Of a stretch of 64,000 bases of DNA, positions 57,625 through 64,000 are shown piece by piece. The notes under the pieces are model-generated. The model was not told the origin of the DNA. It did not search any database and saw only the letters and a list, made by a program, of their open reading frames with translations. Every line of letters starts with the position of its first letter. Within the stretch, counting starts at the first letter, position 1. The stretch is from Curtobacterium salicis (GTDB lineage: Bacteria; Actinomycetota; Actinomycetes; Actinomycetales; Microbacteriaceae): the NCBI RefSeq assembly GCF_011759505.1, contig NZ_JAAOYO010000002.1:558001-622000 (forward strand). Direction: 5' to 3'. Position numbers and translations under genes: made by a program.

Positions 57625-58182
57625 ATGCACTGCACGTTCCTCACCCACCCCGAGGTCGTCGTGAATCCCGATGTGCCGATCGAGGACTGGGGCCTGTCAC
57701 CGCAGGGCGAAGTCCGCGCCGGACGCGCCGCTTCCGTCCTGCCTCGGCCGGAGCGCCTGGTCAGCAGCGCCGAGCGGAAGGCGCTGGACACCGCCGCGGT
57801 CCTCACGAGGTCGTGGCACCTCGACGCCGAGGTCGACGCGCGACTAGGCGAGATGGACCGCAGCGCGACCGGCTACCTCGACCCGCAGGAGTTCGAGCCG
57901 ACCGTGGACGCGTTCTTCGCTCGGCCCGTCGAGTCGATCCGCGGATGGGAACGGGCCGTCGACGCCCAGCGCCGGATCGAGCATGCGGTCCGCCAGCTCG
58001 TCGCCGAGACGCCGGAGCGTTCGATCGTGTTCGTGGCGCACGGCGGGGTCGGGGCGCTCCTGCTGGCGAGCCTCACCCGGGTCCCGATCAGCCGCGACCT
58101 GGACCAGCCCGGCATGGGCAGCGCGTTCCGGTTCGACCCGACGCGCTGGAAGGCGCTGTCCACCTGGCAACGGATCGCATGA
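57625..58182 (+). CDS. Histidine phosphatase family protein
   Basis: A 185-residue phosphoglycerate-mutase-like protein. ATG 57625 begins HCTFLTHPEVVVNP, where the THPE takes the place of the usual RHG with the phospho-accepting His. WGLSPQGEVRAGRA, LVSSAERKALDTAAVL (about 48-63), EMDRSATGYL and VFVAHGGVGALLLASL (about 135) carry the remaining pocket. The substrate is unknown. It is predicted leaderless and shares its promoter region with the divergent GNAT gene. Confidence 0.88.
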   Translation: MHCTFLTHPEVVVNPDVPIEDWGLSPQGEVRAGRAASVLPRPERLVSSAERKALDTAAVLTRSWHLDAEVDARLGEMDRSATGYLDPQEFEPTVDAFFARPVESIRGWERAVDAQRRIEHAVRQLVAETPERSIVFVAHGGVGALLLASLTRVPISRDLDQPGMGSAFRFDPTRWKALSTWQRIA

Positions 58183-58210
58183 CACGACGGATCGAAGGGC
58201 GAGGAACCCG

Positions 58211-58435
58211 TCAGGGACTCGGCAGCAAGCCGGGCACCAGGCCCAACCCCAGCACCAGCGGCGCGAGCACGACGACGAACGCACCGATTCCCACCACCAC
58301 CGCTCCGACACCCGACACGATCGCGGTGAGCAGCCCGAGGAGCCCCACGAGCCCGGCCGCCCGCCCGGCGTCGCCGCCACCCGGAACCGCGGTCATCGCG
58401 CTCGAGAACAGCGCGCTCATCGGGTCGTCAGCCAT
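58211..58435 (-). CDS. Small two-TM hypothetical protein
   Basis: A 74-residue protein. ATG 58435 lies seven bases after a TACTCT -10 element, consistent with a leaderless transcript. A short head (ADDPMSALFSSAMTAVPGGG) is followed by two Gly/Val-rich membrane segments (about 25-45 and 47-70). No family is recognised. It is convergent with the phosphatase gene. Confidence 0.65.
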   Translation of the reverse strand: MADDPMSALFSSAMTAVPGGGDAGRAAGLVGLLGLLTAIVSGVGAVVVGIGAFVVVLAPLVLGLGLVPGLLPSP

Positions 58436-58531
58436 CCCCGCAGAGTAACCCCGCCATCCGGGGGTCATCCCCACCCCGTCCCGGCAGGTGGCCACATTCC
58501 CCGGCAGGCACGCCGCCGAGACGATGGACAC

Positions 58532-59059
58532 ATGATCTCGACGCAGCACCCCACCACGGACGACACCACTCAGCCCGCTACCCGATCCGAGCGTTCCGCC
58601 CTGACCTCCGCGGTCGGCGTCCTCGGCATGGGCGTCATCGTGCTGGCCCTCGCCGGCTGCAGCGTCGTGCAGCCGTACCTGCCCGAGCAGCAGGAGCACT
58701 ACGACACCTACGCCGACGCCCCGTCGAACGCGGACTCGGAGGACCTCGCGTGGTTCATGCCGAAGTGGGTGCCGGCGGACGCGAAGGACATCGACGTCCG
58801 TCTCGACACGAGCGAGCCCGGCTACGTCATCGGCTTCACCTCGGCCGACGGCGTCGATACGAGCGCGTGCGAGCCGGTCGACGGCGCGAAGGGCGGGCCG
58901 GCGATGACCGCGGGCTTCCTGCCCGACCGGCTGCCGACGACGTCACTCGTCACCTGCGGTGACGGACGCCTCACGACCGAGATCGACGGCCGCTGGTACG
59001 GCTGGACGCCGGTCGAGCCGGTGGCGTCGGACGAGAACGACACCCTTCGCACCGACTGA
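58532..59059 (+). CDS. Predicted secreted or membrane-anchored lipoprotein-like protein
   Basis: A 175-residue protein starting at ATG 58532. After a polar head of about 23 residues comes a hydrophobic segment (SAVGVLGMGVIVLALAGC), ending in a lipobox-like LAGC with Cys at about 43. The mature part has PSNADSEDLAWFMPKWVPADAKDI, two further cysteines (TSACEPVDG, LVTCGDG) and a C-terminal WYGWTPVEPVA. The long head before the lipobox is unusual, so a simple TM anchor is an alternative. No family is recognised. Confidence 0.75.
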   Translation: MISTQHPTTDDTTQPATRSERSALTSAVGVLGMGVIVLALAGCSVVQPYLPEQQEHYDTYADAPSNADSEDLAWFMPKWVPADAKDIDVRLDTSEPGYVIGFTSADGVDTSACEPVDGAKGGPAMTAGFLPDRLPTTSLVTCGDGRLTTEIDGRWYGWTPVEPVASDENDTLRTD

Positions 59060-59272
59060 CCGGCGCCCGCGCTGCGTCGAGCACGACGCGGTGGGCGGCC
59101 CGGATGTCCACTCGATCCCCGAACCCGACGAGCAGGCCCAGCGCTGGCAGGACGACGCCGACGCCGACCGGGCCGAGCGGGTCCGCTGACCTGCTCCTGC
59201 GCTGGGCGGGCGCAGGGGGGTGCCGCGTTCGTCCCGTTCCCCCTACGATCATGCCGACGGAGGGGGACGACC

Positions 59273-59572
59273 ATGACGGAATTGGCTGACTGGGAGACCG
59301 AGGGGGCACGGGCGCGCCCCGGCTCGGCGGCGGACGAGGTCGTCGCGCCACCCGCCCTTCGCGCCGCGACCTGGATCGGCGTTGTCCTGCTCGTCGCGGC
59401 AGGCTCCGTCTTCCTCAGCACGACGCTGATCACGCCCCACGTCGACGAGTCGGCGACGCACGCCCTGCTGCGCGTCCTGGTCCTGGTGGTGGTCGGCGCC
59501 GCCGCCGCCGTGGTCGGTGCGGTCACACTGGCGCTCCGGCTCGTCGCCGGCGCGCTGCTCGCACGCCGCTGA
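59273..59572 (+). CDS. Small two-TM hypothetical protein
   Basis: A 99-residue protein. ATG 59273 has an AGGGGGACGACC site. A 30-residue acidic head precedes two membrane segments (about 32-53 and 65-95) and a short basic end (LLARR). The family is unknown. A long hairpin follows directly and separates it from the convergent giant adhesin gene. Confidence 0.75.
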   Translation: MTELADWETEGARARPGSAADEVVAPPALRAATWIGVVLLVAAGSVFLSTTLITPHVDESATHALLRVLVLVVVGAAAAVVGAVTLALRLVAGALLARR

Positions 59573-59573
59573 C

Positions 59574-59631
59574 GGACGGGAGGCCCGGATCACGTGAGCC
59601 TGTCGGCTGACGTGGTCCGGGCCTCCCGTCC
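59574..59631. terminator. 22-bp hairpin between convergent genes, carrying the 12-mer pair
   Basis: Arms 59574-59595 and 59610-59631 pair with a single mismatch (G-U on one strand) around a 14-base loop. Each arm begins or ends with GGACGGGAGGCC (59574-59585; complement 59620-59631). Confidence 0.85.
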
Positions 59632-59651
59632 GGTACGGACTCCCCGCGCGG

Positions 59652-62600
59652 CTACCGCCGGCGGCGCGGCCCGACCGGCCCCTCGGCCACCAGGCGGCGC
59701 CGCAGCAGCAGCGCCGCGCCAGCGAGGAGCAGCGCGAGCGCCCCGAGCCCCAGCCCCGCCAAGCCCGTGCTGCCGGTGAAGGCGAGCTGCGCCACGTGCG
59801 CGACGGCGGCGATCCCGACCGGGTAGGTGACCGTGATCGTCGCGGTGACGACCTGTCCGGCGCTGTCCTGGACGGTGTAGTCGATCGTCTCGGTGCCGGA
59901 GAACCCGTGCGCCGGGGTGAACGTGACGACCCCGTCTTCGACGTGCCAGGTGCCGGCACCGCGGACGGCGACCCGGTCGGTCATGTGTCCGGTGGCGGGG
60001 TCGACCAGGTGCAGCGTGTCGGTGTCGAACGTGGCGCCGCCGGTCGGGCGGTCGTTCTCGAGCGGCTCGACGGTGACGGTGTGCCCGCTGCGGCCGGTGC
60101 CCCGGTCGTCGGTGGCGACGGCCGCCGCGACGACCGTGATGGTCGCGGTCGCACGGGTGGTCTGCCCGGAGGCGTCGGTCACCGTGTACTCGAACGTGTC
60201 CCGCCCGGTGAACCCGGCCGCCGGCCTGTAGACGTACGACCCGTCGGCCTGCACCCGGACGGTGCCGTGCGCGGCCTTCCGGGCGAGGCTCGTGGTGAGC
60301 CCGGTGCCGGAGTCGTTGCGGAGCAGGCCGTGGCGGGCGTCGACGGCGAGCGCCGTACCGGCGACGGTGTGACCGGCGTCGTCCGTCGCGGTGATGCCGA
60401 CGGTGACGGTGACGGTGGTGTCGACGGTCTGACCGCTGGCGTCCCGCACCGTGTAGGCGACGGTGTCGGTGCCGGAGAACCCGGCGGCCGGCGTGTAGAC
60501 GAACGTGCCGTCGGCGGCGATGGTGGCGGTGCCGTGGGCTGCGTTCCCGACGGCGACGACGGTCAGCTCCGTGCCGCGGTCGTTGCCGAGGACGCCGGGT
60601 CCGCGGACGGTGACGGCCGTGCCCGCGGTGGTGTGCGCGGTGTCGGCGACGGCGGTGGGGGTGACGTCGATCGCGACGCGGGCGACCGCGGTGTTCGCCT
60701 CGGTGTCGTGCGCCGTGTAGGTGAACCAGTCACGGCCGGACCAGTTCGCGGACGGGGTGTAGACGTACGACCCGTCCTTCGCGAGCCGGAGCCTGCCGTG
60801 CTGCGGCCGGACGTCGACGGAGGCCCAGAGGCCGGTACCGGAGTCGTCGGACAGGACGCCCAGCGCCCGGTTCATCCGCACGGTGCCGTTCGTCGTCGTG
60901 GTGCTCCAGTCGTCGACCGCGACGGTGCCGACGAGGACGGTGACGGTGGCCGTCGTCGTCTGCCCGGAGGCGTCGGTCACCGTGTAGGTGAAGCGGTCGG
61001 TGCCGGAGTGCCCGACGGCCGGCGTGTAGACGAGTCCGCCGTCGGCGCCGGTCGTGACGGTGCCGTGGGCGGCGTCGCCGTGACCGGTGACGGTGAGGCC
61101 GGTGCCGGAGTCGTTGCCGGTGAGGGTGCTGCCGGCGATCGTCAGCGGGGTCCGGCCGGCGGTGCGGAGGACGTCGTCCGTGGCCGTCGGGGTGACGGTG
61201 AGGGTGACGGTCGCCGAGGCGGTGCCCCCGGTCGGGTCGACGACGGTGTACCGGAACGTGTCGGTGCCGGAGAACCCGTCGGCGGGGAGGTAGGTGACGG
61301 TCCCGGCTCCGGTGATGGTGACCGTCCCGTGCGCTGCGGCTCCGACGCTGCTGACGCGCAGGGCGGTGCCGGAGTCGTTCCGGGTGACGGTGACGGCGAC
61401 CGGGGTGGACGCCGTCGTGGTGGCGGTGTCGTCCGTGGCCTTCGGGGCGACGGTGATCGTCACGGTGCCGGTGGTGGTGCCGCCGCTGCCGTCGGTCACG
61501 GTCACGTCGAAGCCGTCCGGGCCGGAGTAGCCCGGCTCGGGGGTGTACGTGTACGAGCCGTCCTTGCCGACCTCGACGGTGCCGTGGTCGGGCGTGCTGT
61601 GGCCGGTGACCTCGAGGTCGGTGCCGGTGGCGCCGGCGAGGACGCCCTGACCGGCGGGGACGACGAGCTGCCCGTCGGCGGTGGCGGTGGCGTCGGGTGC
61701 TGCGAGCACGGGGACCACCGTGATGGTGAGGGTGCTCGTCGCGGTGCCGCCGATGGCGTCGCTGACCGTGACGGTCACGGTGTCGGTACCGGACCAGCCG
61801 GCGGTGGGCACGTAGGTGACGGTGCCGTCGGCGTCGACCGTGGCGGTGCCGTGCGCACCGTCGGTGACGTCGGTGACGTGCAGGCCGGTGCCGTGGTCGT
61901 CCGCGGTCAGCGCGGCCGAGGTCGCGGTGACCGGCTGGCCGGCGGTGGTGGTGCGGGTGTCGTCACCGGCGGCGGGCCGGACGGTGATCGTGAGGATGCC
62001 GGTGGCGGTCGTGCCGGAGCCGTCCTCCGCCGTGTAGGTGGCGGTGTCCGTGCCGGAGAACCCGTCGGCGGGCGTGTACGTGTACGAGCCGTCGGCGTGC
62101 AGGTCGAGCGTGCCGTGTGCGGGCGTCTGGTCGACGGTGGCGGTCAGGTCGGTGCCGCGGTCGTTCGCCAGGACGCCGTCCGCCGCGCTGACGGTACGGG
62201 TCGAGCCAGCGGTCGCGGTCGTGCTGTCGCGCATCGCCATCGGCCCGACCACGACGATGACCGTCGCGGTGGTGGACCGCCCGGAGGCGTCGGTCACCGT
62301 GTACGTGACGGTGTCGGTCCCGGAGAACCCGGCCTTCGGCGTGTAGACGACGGTGCCGTCCGTGCCAAGGGTCACGTCGCCGTGGTCGGCGCCGCCGACC
62401 GCGGTGACGGTCAGGCCGGTACCGGAGTCGTTGCCGAGCAGCGTGGCCGCCGGGATCGACACGGGCTTGCCGGCGGCGGTCCCGACGGTGTCGGCCATGG
62501 CGACCGGGAGGACCGTGACGGTCACCGTCGACAGCGCACTCGGGCGTCCGGTCGCGTCCGTCACCCGGTAGGTGAACGTGTCCGTCCCGGAGGTGCCGGC

Positions 62601-64000
62601 GGCCGGCGTGTAGGTGACCGTGCCGTCCCGCTCGACCACGGCGGCGCCGTGTGTCGGCGCGCCGACCAGGACGGTGCGCAGGTCGACGCCGGAGTCGTTC
62701 GACTGCACGTCGATCGTGACCGGCCGGTTCGCCGAGGTCGCCGCGCGGTCGTCGGCGGTCGCCGGGGTGACGACGAGCGTCATGGTGGCGGTGGCGGGCG
62801 TGCCGGCGGCGTCGGTCACCGTGTAGGTGAACGAGTCGTCCCCGGAGAACCCGTCGACGGGCGTGTACTTCACGGCTCCGGTGGTGTCGTCGAGGACCAG
62901 GACGCCGTGGCCCGGTTCGGTGTGGTGGGTGATCGCCAGGGCGGTGCCCAGGTCGTTGCCGAGGACGCCGGTGGCCCGGGTGGTGCGGGTGAGGGTCTCC
63001 CCCGCACGCACGGTGCCGGAGTCGTCGGTCGCGACCGGGGCGACGGTGATCCGCACGGTGGCGGTGCTGGTGTTGCCGGCGGTGTCGGTGACCGTGTAAG
63101 TGGCCGAGTCGGTGCCGGAGGTACCCGGGGCCGGTGTGATCGTGATCGACCCGTCCGTGCCGAGCACGACGGTGGTGTGCGCGCCGTCGGTCACGGCGGT
63201 CACGGTCAGGCCGGAGCCGGAGTCGTTGCCGGTGAGGCTGCCCGCGGTGACGACGAGCGGGGTGCCGGCGGTCGTGGTGAGGCGGTCGTCCTGTGCCTTC
63301 GGTCGGACGGTCACGGTGACGATGCCGGTGGACTTCCCGCCCGAGCCGTCGGTCGCCGTGTAGGTGAACGAGTCCGGGCCGGAGAACCCGGCGGCGGGCG
63401 TGTACCTGTACGAGCCGTCGGCGTGCAGGTCGAGCGTGCCGTGTGCCGGGGCGCGGTCGACCTCCGCGGTCAGGTCGGTGCCCTGGTCGTTGGCGAGCAC
63501 GCCGTCGGCCGCGCCGATCGTCAGGGTCGAGCCGGCGGTGGCGGTCGCGGTGTCGCGCATCGCCATCGGGCCGACGACGACCGTGATGGTCGCGGTGGTC
63601 GACTGCCCGGAGGCGTCGGTCACCGTGTACACGACGGTGTCGGTGCCGGAGAACCCGGCCTTCGGCGCGTAGACGACCGAGCCGTCGGCGGCGACGGACG
63701 CGTCACCGTGCGAGGTGCCGGCGGCCTTCGTGATGGTCAGGCCGGTGCCGGAGTCGTTGCCGAGCAGGGTCGTGGCGGGGATCGCGAGCGTCTTCGTGGC
63801 CTGGGTGGCCGCGGTGTCGTTCGTCGCGACGGGCGCCACGGTGACGCTGACGGTCACGGGCCCGGTGGTCCGGCCGGCGTCGTCGGTCACCGTGTAGGTG
63901 AAGGAGTCCGGGCCCGAGGTGCCGGCGGCGGGCGTGTACTGGACGGTGCCGTCGGTGGCGACGGCGACCGTGCCGTGGGCGGGCTGACCGGCGACCGTGG
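59652..64000 (-). CDS. Giant Ig-like repeat surface protein with sortase-E-type anchor (C-terminal part)
   Basis: The frame runs in from the right edge; 1,449 residues are visible and the start lies outside. About 15 tandem domains of 85-90 residues share xAxxDxxxTTAGxP, GNDSGTGLTV, HGTVTVxxDGTVTYTP and GFSGTDTFTYTVTDASG, the tandem-95/Big_9-like plan of bacterial adhesins. The last domain (about 105 residues, TLHLVDPATGHMTD, GTWHVEDGVVTFTP) resembles a CshA-type fibril repeat. The C-terminus has LAFTG, a hydrophobic helix (GLGLGALALLLAGAALLL) and a basic tail, fitting a sortase E (LAxTG) wall anchor. A role in adhesion is inferred. Domains recur in an order with period five. Confidence 0.9.
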   Translation of the reverse strand, partial: TVAGQPAHGTVAVATDGTVQYTPAAGTSGPDSFTYTVTDDAGRTTGPVTVSVTVAPVATNDTAATQATKTLAIPATTLLGNDSGTGLTITKAAGTSHGDASVAADGSVVYAPKAGFSGTDTVVYTVTDASGQSTTATITVVVGPMAMRDTATATAGSTLTIGAADGVLANDQGTDLTAEVDRAPAHGTLDLHADGSYRYTPAAGFSGPDSFTYTATDGSGGKSTGIVTVTVRPKAQDDRLTTTAGTPLVVTAGSLTGNDSGSGLTVTAVTDGAHTTVVLGTDGSITITPAPGTSGTDSATYTVTDTAGNTSTATVRITVAPVATDDSGTVRAGETLTRTTRATGVLGNDLGTALAITHHTEPGHGVLVLDDTTGAVKYTPVDGFSGDDSFTYTVTDAAGTPATATMTLVVTPATADDRAATSANRPVTIDVQSNDSGVDLRTVLVGAPTHGAAVVERDGTVTYTPAAGTSGTDTFTYRVTDATGRPSALSTVTVTVLPVAMADTVGTAAGKPVSIPAATLLGNDSGTGLTVTAVGGADHGDVTLGTDGTVVYTPKAGFSGTDTVTYTVTDASGRSTTATVIVVVGPMAMRDSTTATAGSTRTVSAADGVLANDRGTDLTATVDQTPAHGTLDLHADGSYTYTPADGFSGTDTATYTAEDGSGTTATGILTITVRPAAGDDTRTTTAGQPVTATSAALTADDHGTGLHVTDVTDGAHGTATVDADGTVTYVPTAGWSGTDTVTVTVSDAIGGTATSTLTITVVPVLAAPDATATADGQLVVPAGQGVLAGATGTDLEVTGHSTPDHGTVEVGKDGSYTYTPEPGYSGPDGFDVTVTDGSGGTTTGTVTITVAPKATDDTATTTASTPVAVTVTRNDSGTALRVSSVGAAAHGTVTITGAGTVTYLPADGFSGTDTFRYTVVDPTGGTASATVTLTVTPTATDDVLRTAGRTPLTIAGSTLTGNDSGTGLTVTGHGDAAHGTVTTGADGGLVYTPAVGHSGTDRFTYTVTDASGQTTTATVTVLVGTVAVDDWSTTTTNGTVRMNRALGVLSDDSGTGLWASVDVRPQHGRLRLAKDGSYVYTPSANWSGRDWFTYTAHDTEANTAVARVAIDVTPTAVADTAHTTAGTAVTVRGPGVLGNDRGTELTVVAVGNAAHGTATIAADGTFVYTPAAGFSGTDTVAYTVRDASGQTVDTTVTVTVGITATDDAGHTVAGTALAVDARHGLLRNDSGTGLTTSLARKAAHGTVRVQADGSYVYRPAAGFTGRDTFEYTVTDASGQTTRATATITVVAAAVATDDRGTGRSGHTVTVEPLENDRPTGGATFDTDTLHLVDPATGHMTDRVAVRGAGTWHVEDGVVTFTPAHGFSGTETIDYTVQDSAGQVVTATITVTYPVGIAAVAHVAQLAFTGSTGLAGLGLGALALLLAGAALLLRRRLVAEGPVGPRRRR

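Noticed and set aside
59091-59189. Small open frame (about 32 codons) between the lipoprotein-like and TM genes
   Set aside because: It starts at GTG without a ribosome-binding site, is acidic and short, and has no coupling to a neighbour. Support is insufficient.
59893-63897. Chain of plus-strand open frames opposite the giant adhesin
   Set aside because: They mirror the repeated domains on the other strand, are low-complexity Val/Ser/Pro-rich, and end at the same point in each repeat. They are shadows of the GC-biased coding strand.
1-64000. Enrichment of the 7-mer GGGAGGC
   Set aside because: About 30 copies were noticed, close to what base composition predicts. Only the extended 12-mer stands out.

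Overview
The window reads as a chromosome segment of a high-G+C Gram-positive bacterium of the Actinomycetota. The best guess is the family Microbacteriaceae, and something close to Curtobacterium is plausible. Three things point there: roughly 70% G+C by eye with strong third-position GC bias, Microbacteriaceae-type proteins (DUF3073, DUF3072, the sterol-carrier-like protein beside purD, an LAFTG sortase-E-type tail), and many leaderless or GTG/TTG starts. The genus is an inference. No rRNA, tRNA, CRISPR array, insertion sequence or phage module was found.

Layout. 1-4.1 kb: a membrane-protein fragment, a divergent MocR regulator / YczE membrane protein pair, and a DUF4097-PadR operon. 4.3-12.2 kb: a KimA-like potassium permease, small conserved proteins, DoxX, a MerR / aldo-keto reductase divergent pair, a uronate-dehydrogenase-like enzyme, a flavoprotein and DUF3073. 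12.3-21.9 kb: purM and purF (divergent), a two-TM protein, a LuxR-type AAA regulator, a DUF4184 protein, a sterol-carrier-like protein, and purD-purC. 22-26.8 kb: a GAF-SpoIIE phosphatase, a lipoprotein, signal peptidase I, an SDR and a double-VOC dioxygenase-like protein.

26.8-33.5 kb is the most unusual part. It is one minus-strand block with four pairs of genes, each pair a small secreted three-cysteine peptide followed by a lipoprotein ending in DPLGLW. It also has one truncated lipoprotein remnant and ends in a peptidoglycan-binding accessory protein, an ABC ATPase and an FtsX/MacB-like permease. Most junctions are 0-4 bases or overlapping, and base composition drops markedly in places. 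I read it as a possible peptide export / self-protection system and do not recognise it as a described family.

33.6-39.6 kb: a NodA-like acyltransferase, Fur-catalase, an acyltransferase-3 protein, a CtaG-like protein with an apparent frameshift, and a 0.77 kb repeat island with four stem-loops. 39.6-47.8 kb: a PadR-MFS efflux operon, purS-purQ-purL, a D-2-hydroxyacid dehydrogenase, and a chorismate mutase-lactonase pair. 47.9-59.6 kb: mostly single housekeeping or stress genes (siderophore-binding lipoprotein with an IdeR-like box, AroE, YchJ, Ohr, SRAP, TetR / NAD-binding pair, GNATs, FMN reductase, histidine phosphatase). 59.65 kb to the end: the C-terminal 1,449 residues of a giant wall-anchored adhesin of about 16 Ig-like repeats.

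How the parts fit: seven purine genes (purM, F, D, C, S, Q, L) are split over three loci and together cover much of the route to AICAR. Convergent genes are usually separated by unusually long perfect hairpins, several built from the recurring 12-mer GGACGGGAGGCC. Several regulators sit divergently next to their probable targets with visible palindromes between them.
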